DNA of 64,000 bases from Calliphora vicina (Eukaryota; Arthropoda; Insecta; Diptera; Calliphoridae). Numbering within the stretch: the first letter of the stretch is position 1; the number at the start of each line of letters is the position of its first letter. Positions 12,063 to 24,600 of this stretch are shown here, one piece after another. Below the pieces are notes generated by a model. The model was given only the letters and a program-made list of their open reading frames with translations. It was not told where the DNA came from and searched no databases. The position numbers and the translations under genes were made by a program. The stretch is from NCBI RefSeq assembly GCF_958450345.1, contig NC_088782.1, positions 5,527,501-5,591,500 of the forward strand, written 5' to 3'.

Positions 12063-13160
12063 AGACTTTTGTTGTTCAATTTATGCAAGTATTTTTTCAC
12101 TTTGATTTTTTGTTTTTCGTAATTACGGTGGATATTTCAATTGAAATACTTTGAGTTCATTTAAAAATTACACAAACTGACAGTTACAAAACTAATTTTT
12201 AAAAAATTTCCTTAAAACAAAAAATATTGCAAAATCATTAAACTGAGCCATGTGTAGTTTTGGGAGAAATTCCAGAAAATGTTCCACCTCACGAACGGTA
12301 AACACTAGACCCACAATATTTTGGAAGGCATCCTAAAACAAACCATGTTTGTTTTTTAGGATGGGCAATAAAATTCTAAAGACTTCTTACACTCCTTTAA
12401 GTTTTACTACCAAATATTCTGCTACCAATAAATACTAAATGAAATCAATAAATTTATTACACATTTTTTTAATTTATACTCATCCATTATAAATATTATC
12501 TAAACTAATGACAGAATCATACATATATTAATCTATTCTCCTTTATATTAATATTATAATTATGCAAACTTTTTTTTTAACAATATAAATAAAACGAACT
12601 TTATAGTTTTGGAAATATTTCGTTATAACACGAACATTTATTTTGACTGTCACACAAAATTAATGTTTTTTTTTTTTTTTTTTTTTTTTTGACGTAAAGT
12701 ATTACAAAGCGAACTAAACAATTAACAACAATTATGAAATTATTCATACACATGCTTGGTTTAATAAATTAAAATTGTCATGAAAATTGTTATTCGATAC
12801 GAAACATTTAAATGTGACAACAGTAGAGCAATAATAAAACAATATGTTTTTCTATTTATTATGAATAAATGGGAAATTAATATAATAGTTTTAGTTCCCA
12901 AAAATACCATCAACAGAAGTAATAAAATAAAAATAACGACCTACTGCATGTATGAGTAATATTTAATTTGTTATATGTATTAAAAATTGCTTATACGCCT
13001 AGGATTTCTATTATCTAGCATACACAGCTTGAAGTACTTATTTAAGTATTTATCATGCAATTGTATATGTTTTTATAGTTTTAAACTAAAGTTTGGTTTT
13101 CTAAATAAATTTCATCCTAAGTTCACCTTTTTTAATAGCCAAATTCAAGTACGCCACAGT
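12063..13160. other. Proximal intron 1, no gene; poly-T tract
   Basis: AT-rich intronic DNA with an uninterrupted T run at about 12,665-12,690. No exon, transposon or RNA gene was recognised. Confidence 0.6.
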
Positions 13161-13790
13161 TAGGGTATTCATTCGAGTAATGATCGTTCGATTAATCGAA
13201 TAATTTCTTACCAATAATTATTCGAAGAATTTAAAAATTACCATTTTCTAATAACGAATTATTCGAACAATTTTATGCAGAATAATCGAATAAAACGAAT
13301 AAATGTACATATATATATTTAAATTTATTAAATTTATATGACAAATACCTTAAGATAAGGGATTCTTTCGATCAAAATACAATGCCTGACTCATTCATTC
13401 GCTCACTGTTTGATATTGAATTTAGACAGATTTGTGTAATTCCCTAAGATCTCTTGATTAAGCAAAGGTTCGGCAACGTTGATAAAGCTTGAACATATAA
13501 TACAATTTGTTTTAAATAATTTAGAAAAAGTAAATAATTCTAAAGAATTAGTTACTTATTTCAAAACCCGAATTAATTAACGACATACTAAATTCTTAAT
13601 ACATTTATGTTGTACTTGAATTCAGGATCATGTCCAACTATCTCAAATTTTTTAAAGCATAGCTACAAAACGGAAACTATAGAGTTTGCTAGTCAATTGT
13701 TTTATAGATTGTTCGGGATGGAATCCGACTTGGTTCCGAAAATTTTTAACATTATCAATACTTGAATTGTTAAATTTAACTTTCTTTTTT
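13161..13790 (+). mobile_element. hAT relic A (TAGGGTATTCA end), truncated
   Basis: It starts with terminal repeat TAGGGTATTCATTCG. Its next 150 bp are the complement of the right end of hAT element B (30,334-32,732), with runs of ATTCGAATAA-like sequence. Interior sequence (e.g. CTTGAATTCAGGATCATGTC and CGGAAACTATAGAGTTTGCT) matches the complement of element B interior. The other terminus is missing; the copy breaks off at a minisatellite. Confidence 0.75.
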
Positions 13791-13802
13791 GTTTTTCTTT
13801 AA

Positions 13803-13937
13803 CAATGGAAATTTCTGAAATACAATTAGAAAATTCTGAAATACATTTGGAAAATTCTGAAATACAAATTGAAAAATCTGAAATATAATTGGAAATTTCT
13901 GAAATTCAATTAAAATTTTCTGAAATACAATTGGAAA
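13803..13937. repeat. 21-22-bp minisatellite, about 6 units
   Basis: Tandem units resemble AATTGGAAATTTCTGAAATAC with small variations. The minus strand reads as a repeated Phe-Gln-Lys/Asn-Phe pattern, which is a by-product of the repeat. It lies exactly where hAT relic A is truncated. Confidence 0.85.
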
Positions 13938-14126
13938 TAGTGTATAACACACAAAATACCTCAGTCTTACCAATCTGATGGCTTGTTTAGGATGAAGTGT
14001 AATGCTGATATGTTCTAGGCCCAATGCTGTACGTATTATACATTTCTGATTTGTCCGTTTCCGTAGAATTAACAATTTACACATTTGTCACAATCATATA
14101 CTTGTTTACTGTAACCATATAAATTA

Positions 14127-14960
14127 GGGTGGCCCTTAATAAACGAATGTTGGATTTTGGCCATTCTCACCCCCCAGTTTGGTGAACATTAGTAAAAAAA
14201 TCATCCTGAAAAAATTTTAGGTAAATCGGTTGGGGATAAGCAAGCCCTCTGAAGTTTTGAGATGCATTTACAAGGGGGAAAAATGCATTTTTTTCAGTTT
14301 TTGTAAAAATTTTGCAATTAAAAAATTACTTTTGCAAATTAATTTAAAAGAAACGAAATGTGTACGTTCCATGAGACATAAAAAACAGAAATTGGTCAAA
14401 AATGTTAAAGTTATTAAAAATTCGCCAGGCCATTAACGTGTCTCAGGCTACTAGAACAAGAAAGGTAGGAACAAAATTAATATATTTTAATAAATATTAA
14501 AATAAAAGCTCATTTTTACTTAAAATATGTCCATATTAACTTGTATATGAGTTTTTGTGTTCGTAGCATACCGTTAACCTATTCTTAGGTATGAACAAAA
14601 AAATGCAGTTTCCAAACTCCATTTTCAAATTTTTAAAAATTGTGTTAAACTAATTTCAGAATTTTTTGATATTAAGAATATTAAGAATATAATAGGGAAT
14701 AAAAATGTGAAAAAATTATGAAAATATCACTTATAGTTTTCCGTACCTGCGATTTAAATTTTGAAATTTTCGAGAAAAACCAATTATTTGGCAAATTTTT
14801 GGCGAATGAGCTCTATTTCCTTACTCTTACGAATTTTAAGCAAAACTTATTCAGAATATTATAGTCCAGATAATTCTTAATATACTCTGAAACTTTTACT
14901 AAAATCGGAAAACGTTAACCCTTAAATCGTGAAGGTCAAAAGTCAAATTTTTCAATATTT
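14127..14960. repeat. Dispersed repeat family D (TAGGGTGGCCC end)
   Basis: It begins TAGGGTGGCCCTTAATAAAC. Its first 500 bp match the foldback at 9998-10,817; the following part (GGTTAACGTTTTCCGATTTT in complement) matches 31,735-32,110 and the DNA flanking the Transib element at 36,244. No transposase was recognised. Confidence 0.65.
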
Positions 14961-15040
14961 GGAATTTTTCACGTTTTCTAAATTCAGCATAAATTACTCT
15001 CCAGAATCATGGGAATTGCCCATTTCAGATCATTTTACAT

Positions 15041-16022
15041 ATTTATCATATATATGGTCACTGCAATTATTTATATGATTGCGGTAACCATAATATGTTT
15101 AATTTACCATTCCCATGGTTGTAGCAATCTTATAATTGTAGTAAGTAAGTAAGCATATTTTCGTGGCAATCATTTCTATCATGTAATACTTCACCATATT
15201 GTTTTGTTCTCGGTTTTGTTATTCAGAGCACAACATGTTATGATACTTGAATTCAAATATAACGATTTTAACGGCTGATTTAAAGTTGCATAATGCTATT
15301 TGAAAGCAGTGCCTCTCAAACTCTAACATATCTGTGGGCATTATTAACATTAAATAAAAGCTTTGAGTTGATCATTGATCATAAGTATGGCAACGCTGAA
15401 TGTTTGCTAGCTTTGACAGTTAAAGATCATTGTAGAAAAATCACCAGTGATGGCGTATGCTCTAGGCTTCGAAAATACGAGCTTTGACAGTTAAGAACAA
15501 TCTAGAGTGCAGATGGCAGTGTTATAAATAGCGACAGAGATTGCAGTAGTTAGTGATTTTATCAGAGACGCTATTCGAAGAAACATCCACTGAGTGCCTT
15601 AAAGTGTGATGTATTTTTCAAGTGAATTCGTGTACATTAAAAGTGTGTCTGTATTTCTGCGACACACTTTAATTCTGTTGTTGTACATTTTGAATAAATA
15701 AAGAGTTGTTACAATTTTCAAACTACTAAACGGCTTTTATTTGCAATCAAAAGCATCCGGTTTATTTAAAGGAAATAAACCAACGTTTTGAAGAGGTTAA
15801 AACGTAACAATATAATGATTCTTCATGAATATGATTGCCATAAACATATATTTATTTACTACAATCTATATGTGATTTCTACAATCATGTGAATGGTAAC
15901 TTGAGCATATTGTGGTTATCGCAATCATATAAATAATTACAGTAACAATAGTATTGTAAAAAAAACTCTTAAAAAGGTTGAAATGGCAATGTTAAACATA
16001 TACAACTATATTTTTTGTATGG
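15041..16022. mobile_element. CAGAGAAAAA-type MITE copy, split by a solo LTR
   Basis: Left part contains GATTGCGGTAACCATAATAT and GTTCTCGGTTTTGTTATTC; right part (from 15,810) contains GGTTATCGCAATCATATAAA and ends TACAACTATATTTTTTG. Both halves match the continuous copy at 60,610-61,078. The intervening DNA is the LTR below. Confidence 0.6.
15241..15809 (+). mobile_element. Solo LTR, copy 2, same strand as Rdl
   Basis: It carries a TATA box (GTTATAAATA at 15521-15530), an AATAAA signal at 15693-15698 and ends CGTAACA. The end region matches copies at 3,229 and 34,990 in complement. It lies inside a MITE and no internal retroelement genes adjoin, so it is a solo LTR. The left boundary (TG at 15241) is approximate because no clean target duplication was found. 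Confidence 0.65.
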
Positions 16023-17929
16023 GTGCATACATAATCGCATTGATAGGCCTATCAAACGAATACAAAATGTTGATTATATCTTACAAACACTCTGTTTTAT
16101 TCTGATTTAAAAATAGGAAGAGCCTTTAAATTTTCATTGACTTTTGATACAGTTAACATTTTTGATACAAGTTAACTGGTAATCATTCGTGTACTCAGAA
16201 TTTCAATCAAATTTGTTTAATTCCCATAATTTCCAACTAATGCCTTTAAATCATTGCATTAATCGAATAGAATGTTTACTGTATAATTTTGATTTTTAAA
16301 TTTAAATATTTGTTTTTGTTTTACAATGAAAATTGTAATTGTGTAAATTGCTATGCTTATTTCTTACTAATATAGACTGTATATTAAATTTTGAAAAACT
16401 CAGTTAAAATTTTTAAATAAAAAAAAAACAAATTCGTTTTAAATAAATATTGTGAATTCCAGCTAATAATTCAAAATTAAACACATGTGTTTACTTTACA
16501 GCTTAAAATTGATGAACTGCAGTCCATATAGCTGTTGAAGCGTACAAATATTTACACACTTTACAACATTTAAATAGAATTGTTCTTTGTGGTCTAGAGT
16601 ATAAACTGAGTTCAAAGTTTCATTTGGAACAGCAGTAATAATACGGGTCGTAGATATGATAAAGTTGATGACTCTCTAAAGTACAATTGGCTTTTGTTCC
16701 TTTAGTTTTTTTTGGGGTGTGTTTGTGCTATAATCATTGTTGCAGCTGCTATATTTCATGGTGCCCTAAGCATCTTTTGTTTGTAAATTTTCTTGTTTAT
16801 GTTTTCGTTTCATTATTTCGTATTTAGCATTTTGGCTTTTGTGTTTTTTTTTTTGTTGTTTATCCTGCAGTTACTTTGCGGTTAATGCGTCACTTTTTCA
16901 TGTTAAAGTCGCATGTGTGAGATATACATGCAAATGCATATATCTACATATTGTACACTGCTACTCATATTTAGTGTATCTGAACAAACTTACCAATAAA
17001 CTTTTGTAAATGTATATTGAAATATTTTGGCACGCAACCACGTGTTTCATATTTATGTTCATTAAACTAAAACAACTTAAGTTTTAACCTTTTTTGTATT
17101 AAATACTTTGTGTGTTTCCAATGTTTATTTTTTGTTCAAGCACGTGTATGTTAGGAGAGCCCAAAATATATTCGAAATTTTCAAATGAAATTATAGTTTT
17201 ATTGATTTTTCATATTATTTATCAAAATTTGTATTCTAGGGAGGAAATAAAATTTTTTGACAAGGTTTTTTTATGGTCATACAAAATTCAAAGTTGACTT
17301 TTATCGAGGTCTAGAGTTAAAATTTTGTTTATGAATGGTGTAAAATCGCTCAATTTCACTTGTATATAACTTATAATAAACGCTTATCCTCTTTTTACAA
17401 TATATTTTCCTATAAATCCTTTCCCTCTATTCTTTCTGTGTATAATTCAGAACGTATTTAAAACAATTGTAGCTTATTTTACCAATTTTCAAACAATTTA
17501 AAAAATATTGTAGTTCAAATCATGATACAATAATTATAGAAGGTAGAATCACTAGGGAGAGTTTTCAATATTTACCCATATAACGTCAAATTTTGATTTT
17601 GATTTTTTTCATATTTTTTTATATTTTCTTTTGTTTGACGTTACAAGAATTGAATAATTGAGAATTTATTTTCTACTGAGTGTACCTTATATATTGATGT
17701 ATCATGGTTCAAATGAAAAAAACAAAAACTTTGTTTTTACTGAAAAAGAGAAATTTACTCACCAATTTTATTTACTTCTAATACGTTTCATGTGACCAAT
17801 TATATTACAGCTAAAGATATGCCTAGCTATAGATATTTTTTGTTCACTTCACCATGAATCAGCCCCCAAAGGCTGAGATATAAAGAAAAAAATCAGGACA
17901 ACCTCGATTTGTTACCTATTTTTGTACCC
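16023..17929. other. Intron 1, no gene recognised
   Basis: AT-rich sequence with T-rich tracts near 16,840-16,860. Nothing with coding or repeat signature was established. Confidence 0.55.
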
Positions 17930-18836
17930 TTCACTATGAATGGTAAGGGCATATATAAGTTTGTCATTCCATTTATAATTTCTATATTTTTCATTAACGA
18001 CCCCACAAAGTATTTATTTTTTGAATGGTTATAGATAGTGGAGGCGATATAGCCATGTCCGTGTTATCGTCTGTATGTTGAAATCAACTTTCCGCAGCAC
18101 TTAAATAACTTATATACATGATTCATACATCAATATATCGGAAATTCTCCCGGCTCGGTTGCTACTTTAAATCGAGAAAATTGGCCCAAAAATTGCTGAG
18201 ATATAAGGAAAAAACAGGGCCAACCTCGATTTGTGGCATATTTTTTATCTATATCTGGATTACTTAGTCCTTAATATAGACAATATGGATATCTTGTGAT
18301 ATATATATCAAAGTCTATTGCAACGATGTATATAATGCTATAAGTTAGACCTTCAATGGATCAATAAATTTTAATCCGCATTTCTTTCACCAAAAAATTT
18401 TTTTGTCATAAATTTTATTTCACTAATAAATTTAAAAATTAAAAACAATTTCGAAAAAAAAAAATTAATTTGTACTTTATTAAAGTACTGGTCAACTAGT
18501 GGCGGCTTCTCACGGTAGCTATTTACTAATGTTAGTTCTTCAAGTTTCTCCAACCCACATACACCTGCCTGTTCTTATTGATTTGCAAATAAAATATCTA
18601 AATTTGTACTGCATACTTTAGGGAGCTTTTTTATTACAGTCGCTGGACCCAAAAAAAAACCGAGATTTACCCGAAATTTTTGAAAATTTCGAATCAAATA
18701 AAAAAATCAGCTAAATCGCTCCAGCCGTTCTCACGTGTTGCCATTACATTCATGGACCAATTCATTTTGATATATATAGAAGATAATTTTGTGAAGATTC
18801 GGCACAACCGAATATAGCTCTCTTACTTGTTTTTAT
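17930..18836 (-). repeat. Dispersed repeat family A, copy 1
   Basis: On the minus strand it starts AACAAGTAAGAGAGCTATAT, then TTCGGTTGTGCCGAA, and ends GCCCTTACCATTCATAGTGA near 17,940. Other copies lie at 18,837-19,345, 22,570-23,880, 51,555-53,117, 58,379-59,108 and 59,110-59,655. It is interrupted by a family-C copy at 18,495-18,785. Confidence 0.7.
18495..18785 (+). repeat. Dispersed repeat family C, copy 2
   Basis: It begins ACTAGTGGCGGCTTCTC, contains AACCCACATACACCTGCCTG and CTGCATACTTTAGGGAGC, and ends TTTTGATATATATAGAAGAT. It is inserted in a family-A copy. Confidence 0.75.
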
Positions 18837-19345
18837 CTATATCTGGATTACTAACATCCCAATTATGAATAATAAATTCCCCGGGCGTTTGTTCCCAGGG
18901 AGTTTTTTCCCATTGAATTTGAATAGGAAAAATGGGAAAAGGGAAAAAACTCCCGGGGAATTTTTATTCATAATTGGGCTGTAAGTCATTAATATAGACA
19001 ATATGGATATCTAATGATAGATATTACAAAGACCTTTACAACGGCGCAAATAAGGCTATAGTAAGTCGGACCTACAATGTGTCAAAATCCCGAAAAATAA
19101 ATTTTAACCCGAATTATTTTTTCATCAACAAATTTGTTTGTCATACATTTTTTTCACTAATTAATTTAAAAAAAATAAATTTTTTTTAAAAAATTTATGT
19201 AACAAATTAAAAAAATTTTAAATAATAAAATGATTTTATTAAATAAAATAAAATGATTTTATTAAACAAAATAAAAAATATTAAAAATATTTCTGTAAAA
19301 ATTTTTAAAATTTTTATTTTAAAGTATAATTTTCTTACTTCTTTT
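18837..19345 (-). repeat. Dispersed repeat family A, truncated copy 2
   Basis: It repeats the TATCTATATCTGGATTACT segment immediately after copy 1 and runs through AAGTCGGACCTACAATG to an A/T-rich tail. It is split by the small foldback at 18,858-18,978. Confidence 0.6.
18858..18978. mobile_element. 121-bp foldback MITE
   Basis: The left arm CCCAATTATGAATAATAAAT continues TCCCCGGG, and the right arm is its near complement (CCCGGGGAATTTTTATTCAT then AATTGGG). The middle has a second inverted pair, AGTTTTTTCCCATT and AATGGGAAAAGGGAAAAAACT. It interrupts a family-A copy. Confidence 0.85.
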
Positions 19346-20417
19346 ACAAAGTATTATATATTATTAGGCATTAAAATTGCAAATGTTATTTAATCCAGCA
19401 TTTTCTACAGCTGTATAAAATAATTAAGAGGGTTTTTTTAAACATTTTCTATTATAATAACACTAGAATAAAATGTTTTTAAAATACAATTTACAACAAA
19501 GAAGTTAATATGATAGATTTTTTTCTTTGGGCACACTAGTAATATTGTTCAACTACTTTTTGACCAATAATTACAAAAACAACAACAATAAACTACATTA
19601 AATAATCTACTTATAATTTCAACTTGAAGTGGCACTACAGTAACTTTCAAATATAGAAAACTAACAAAAAAAATGAACAACAATTCAGCTCTGCATGAAA
19701 ATATAATAGTTGCATGTGAAATAAACAAAATTGAGCAAAGTAAATAAAATACCAAAAAAAAAAAAAACAGAAACTAAAAAGAAAAAAAAATTAAATATTA
19801 CAATATTAAACCAGCTCTACATACATGTCTTCTGAGTGCAATATGTATATAAAGAATATTATAATGTATATGAAAGTGTGTTTGTTTTAACTACAGTGCG
19901 TGTAAATGTGTTTGCATGATACAGCCTGGTAGTTAACTTGGCTTAGTTTGGCAATGAGGTTGTATTTACCCAAAGTAACCTATATTTAGCAACGACAAAA
20001 ACAATGATATAACAGTTTTAAAATAAACAACAAATAATTTTATTTTTTTTTAAATATGGTTGTATGTTTTTTTGTTTGTATGCGCCATTGTATTCACAAT
20101 TTATTACTACACTTGATTATGGTTTTTTTCCCCAGAGTTTTAAATAAAATTTATATTTTAAACTTTGCAAAATATTAAGGTTGTGCATTCATTTAAAATA
20201 ATTCTACTAAGCGTATGAGTAATATTTAATTTGAAATAAACAAAAATACTCATACGTGACCTCCATGTTTTGAAGTAAAATTAAATTTAAATTACCTTTT
20301 CTAAAGATATTTGTTGTAGCATTAGCCAAAGTTTGGTCAAAGGACAGATTTATACTTTCTTTTAGGATTTTTAAGCATCTTTTTATTTTTTATAAAAACG
20401 ACATAATATCTTGAAAC
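19346..20417. other. Intron 1, no gene recognised
   Basis: AT-rich DNA with poly-A runs near 19,753-19,790. No exon or repeat boundary was found. Confidence 0.55.
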
Positions 20418-20890
20418 TACACAGAAAAAAATATATTTCAATTCAAACATTTATCCCATATTGAACTGGTTTCAATTATTTCATAATTAAATCAAGTATT
20501 CATTTGCTCAAAAACTAAATTTCTTGATATTTTCTATTGAATTTTGAGTTTTGAATTTGATTATTTTCGTTATTGGTTGAATTTCAAATACAAAAATTAT
20601 TGAATAGATAATTTTCGTAATTGAATCATAAAAAAATAACAAAAATGTGTTTTCAATTACGAAAATTATCTATTCAATAATTTTTGTATGTGAAATTCAA
20701 CCAATAACGAAAACTGTATATTCAATTGTCAAAATAATCAAATTCAAAACTCTAAATTCAATAGAAAATATCAAGAAATTTTGTTTTTGAGCAAATGAAT
20801 ACTTGATTTAATTATGAAATAATTGAAACCAGTTCAATATGTGACAAATATTTGAATTGAAACGGTTTAAGAAATAGTTTTTTCTGTGTA
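20418..20890. mobile_element. Near-perfect 470-bp palindrome (TACACAGAAAAAAA ends)
   Basis: The whole unit is one inverted repeat. It starts TACACAGAAAAAAA and ends with the complement at 20,890. Arms of about 200 bp pair over phrases such as ATTATTTCATAATTAAATCA and TATTGGTTGAATTTC, around a short centre near 20,635-20,655. The TA ends could be a target duplication. It is non-coding, and is transcribed as part of intron 1. Confidence 0.85.
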
Positions 20891-21788
20891 TCTATTATAA
20901 TTAAATTGTTCAACATGCAATTTCTCAAACATTAAATGCAATTACACACTGCAGAGATTTGCTCGGCCTTTAAGCACACTTTCATTTTACATTACAGCCT
21001 TTAGGTTGTAAGTTTATACTCAGATAATAAATAAACAAATGGCCTTAATAGAATCTAAAGTTGTTTTTAAAGAAAATATTTTGTACAATATTATTTTTAT
21101 AAAAATAAATATAAAATGCAGCAAATACTATAAAATTGCCTTGATAAATTGTTTCTTTATTAAAATATTTATTATTTTGTGCAGCTATTTATTTAACTAC
21201 ATATGAAGCAAGATCAAATCGTTTATGAAAAAAAAACTATAAAAATGTTGGGTTTAAGAATACTTGAAAAGTTTAGTTAAATTTAGTCCTATTAAAAAGA
21301 AAATGCTCTTTTGAAAATGGAAAATAAAAAAGAAGGACATAAAAAGTCAACGCACTAAATTGCAACACGCACATATACATATAAGTAAAAGATATAATGC
21401 GTATAAATTTGCAATAGAATACACATGTGAAAATACATACAAATACACACATAATAAAACCAAATACCACACACACGCAAGGTTAGTTTTTTTTTAAACA
21501 GTATATCATAAATGATACCAACAGTCAGTCAGTCAGTCCGTCAAACCATTAGTGAGCCAACCAAACACGAACGAACCAAAAACTATCGTGTTGCCAATTC
21601 AATCCAATACGATTCATTCCAACCAACACAACTTTTTCTTTCAGAATATGCACATTTACATAATGATGTGGTTTATTTTGTTTCAGTTTTTTTCTCTATT
21701 TTTTTGTTGAAGTTTTAATTCATATTTGGTTGCCGCAGCAGTTGTTATAAATAGTTCATTCAGTTATATATTCGCAGTTTTATATATG
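20891..21788. other. Intron 1, no gene recognised
   Basis: AT-rich DNA with a CA-rich patch near 21,360-21,480 and a CAGT repeat near 21,523. No gene was found. Confidence 0.55.
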
Positions 21789-22123
21789 CACGCAGAGAAA
21801 AAACATGGTAAGGCATGGTTATGACAACTAACTGTTTGAGATTTTAATTGTTATAACCAAAACCTTCTTAAAATTAAATTTTGTATTCCCAAAAATAACT
21901 TTTAAAGACAATATCATAGTATGATTGCATTGGATCATAATATGATTACTTCAGAACATATTATGATCATGTATGACAATGCTATGAGGACTATATTTAT
22001 TTATATTATAATATTTTATGCTACTAAGAATGATCATAATATGTTTGAATTACAATCATAAATCTTATCATAATATGTTGCTTTTATTTTATATTTAACA
22101 CAACCTTGGTTTTTCTCTGCGTG
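21789..22123. mobile_element. MITE with CACGCAGAGAAAAA ends, 335 bp
   Basis: Perfect 14-bp terminal inverted repeat CACGCAGAGAAAAA, extending imperfectly as ACATGGTAAGGC against ACCAAGGTTGTG. The interior has short palindromes around ATCATAATATGATT. The same end sequence begins the element at 60,610. Confidence 0.75.
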
Positions 22124-22680
22124 TAAATTTGTGTGTCTATATATACATAGAAACATATTTGCGTATGTGTATAACTATACATACATTCATACATCATGTG
22201 TTTGTAAATAAACTTTAGATAAAAGAAGAAAAAAAAAACTAAAAACAAATATTTTCATGTTTACCAAGTTGGAAATAATATTAGTTTTAGTTAATTCAAC
22301 AATCGTATTTAATATACAAACTCATAATTACATTAGGGAGGTTGTCGAAGTTTTTAACTAAATTCATAAATATTTTTTTCTAGAGAATAATGTGATTCAA
22401 AAGATAATTGAGTTTTTAGATTTATTTTTTTACAAGTTTGTTTCAAATGCAATTATCGTGTCTATAGGGAAAATTTCTCATTTCCTGACTTTAAAAAATT
22501 ACACACAAACCCCGCAAAATTAGAAAATAATGCGAACTTGTTATGCTACCAGAAAGAGAAAGAAAAATTTTTTTTAGAAAAAAATATTTTTGGTAAAAAA
22601 ATTCTGGCTAAAAATTATTTTCCCGATTTTGATCTATTGTAGATACGACTTACTTTGGCCTTATAAAAGCCGTTGCATAC

Positions 22681-23455
22681 ATATGGGCAATTCCATATCA
22701 ACGTACGTAACATTTGTACGCCTATAGAGTAGAATAGATTTTGCAAAAATAAGAGTATCTGAAAAATAATTTGGTCTTTATGTTCCATTCAGAGGGTACT
22801 ATATTTTCAAATAATAAAAAGTTCTTTCGAAATATTGTTGTCCAAAATATAGAGCGAAATAAGGGTATATCGTACGGGACATAAAACGAAACTCATTTTG
22901 AGGTACATGTAGAAATATGCGAAAATATTCGAATCGTGAGAGGCGTTATGTTTTCTTTTAATTTCTTACACTAAACGAAATATTTTTCCTTTACAATCCG
23001 TCATATTTAAATAAAAACAATCTTTGGATGATAATAAAATTTAATATCGTACGTGACATACCGTACCTGACAAATTTTTCTCTTATAATAAAACAATATA
23101 TATTCTGTAAATATATGTATACAAAAACTAAAAAAGTGAATAGAAAATATACATTCGGTTTCAATAAACAATTTGGCAATAGCAAAAAAACCATCAGAGT
23201 CAAATTCATTTCATACTACAAGCTAATTGGGAGCCTAGTTTTGCCGCAATTTTAGCCTAAACCATACCTAAAACACTAAAAAATTAAACATAATCAGTTT
23301 AAACTATTATTTTTGTCATTAAAATGTTGTAATATGATCTAAATACTTTCACATAGTAACATTTTATTATTTTCTTCTATTCAAATCATCTTGAAAAAAA
23401 GTTTCAAGGGTTTTTGTGTTTTCAGTGGTAGCGATTCTCATGGAATTACCCATAT
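22681..23455. mobile_element. Insertion with ATATGGGYAATTCCAT inverted ends, 775 bp
   Basis: The ends are ATATGGGCAATTCCAT (22681-22696) and the complement of ATATGGGTAATTCCAT (23440-23455). The interior carries several CGTACG-like motifs (e.g. ATATCGTACGGGACATAAAA and AATATCGTACGTGACATACC) and no convincing coding sequence. It interrupts family-A copy 3. Confidence 0.7.
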
Positions 23456-23786
23456 TCCATTTTGTCTATATTAATGACTTAGTAATCCAGATATAGATAA
23501 AAAACTAGGTAAAAAATCGGGGTTGCCCTGGGCCATTTATGGGCTGATTGTCACAATTTTAAATAGCAACCAAGCTGGGAGAATTCCCGATATATTGATG
23601 TATGAATCATGTATGTAAGCTATTTGGGGGATACGGAAAGTTCAACATACAGATGGACAGACGGTTATACGGACATGGCTATATCGACTCCGCTATATAT
23701 AACGATCCAGACTATATATACTTTCTGGGGACGCAAATGAAAAATGTAGAAATTACAAACGGAATTACAAACTTATATATACCCTT

Positions 23787-23858
23787 GCCACTAATGGTGA
23801 ATTCAATAAAAATGTTGCACCAGCCACTAATGGTGAATTCAATAAAAATGTTGCACCA
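23787..23858. repeat. 36-bp unit in exact tandem duplicate
   Basis: The unit beginning GCCACTAATGGTGAATTC and ending GTTGCACCA is present twice without change, followed by GCC. It sits at the end of a family-A copy. Confidence 0.9.
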
Positions 23859-24284
23859 GCCGTAAGTTGAACTTGGACCTCATGTTTAGATTTATATTTG
23901 ATGAAGATGGCTACAAAATATTGAATTTCTTAGTGCATTATTTTGTAGTTGCATTTCAAATTGTAAGTGAAGTTTTTGCTGGAAACGTAACTGCTTTAAA
24001 TGTTTTAAAAATAGACAATTTATAGAATATTTTATAATTGTTTTCAAGGATTTCTTGCAAAACTAACTACTATAGTAACCAATATTCAACAAGTTCATTA
24101 CGATTAGATTAGATAGAGAGCTGTAAAAGAGTATCGAAATGACATCAGTTGACATCTTGCAATTAAAATGTTAAAATAGGTCAACATAATGGGTCCCTAC
24201 CAATCAGAAACCAGTTACTTGACTAGCATGCGTGAGGAAATAACACCCCCAGCCCCTAAAACCGAAAATGTATCATATGAAAAA

Positions 24285-24600
24285 GAAAAATTTAAAACTT
24301 TATAATGTACAAGAAAGTTGATGTTAACTCTGCAACCTCTGCCACTATTTATACACATCGCCATCTTCCTTCTAGTAGCTTCATGAATTATTTTAACGGA
24401 CAAAACTATAATGTACGAATTCTAGAGCTTTAGCAGCTTTAATATTAATGTTGGCAGCCTAAACATTTAGTGTTGCCATACTTACAAACAATTGTAATAA
24501 TTGCATGATATCAATGTCGTTGATAAGCAGAAGCTTCTATTGATGGACATGTTTATAAACATGATGAATGTTGCAGACCGTTAAATTCAAATTGATAACG
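24285..24600 (-). mobile_element. Solo LTR-like sequence, copy 3, partial
   Basis: On the minus strand it shares TGTATAAATAG (complement of 24345-24355), GTTTGTAAGTATGGCAACAC and ATGGCGATGTG-like sequence with copy 1. The 3' end typical of the other copies is absent. Confidence 0.55.

Larger units (their letters stand above)
22570..23880 (+). repeat. Dispersed repeat family A, copy 3, interrupted
   Basis: The left part ends TTATAAAAGCCGTTGCATAC at 22,680. The right part resumes CCATTTTGTCTATATTAATG at about 23,457 and continues to AACTTATATATACCCTTGCC near 23,788. Elsewhere the parts are contiguous, so the DNA between is an insertion. Confidence 0.7.

Noticed and set aside
13940..14084. Minus-strand peptide with RTALGLEHISITLHPKQAIR, possibly a LINE remnant
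   Set aside because: A faint resemblance to non-LTR retrotransposon C-terminal regions, but too short and without catalytic motifs to call.
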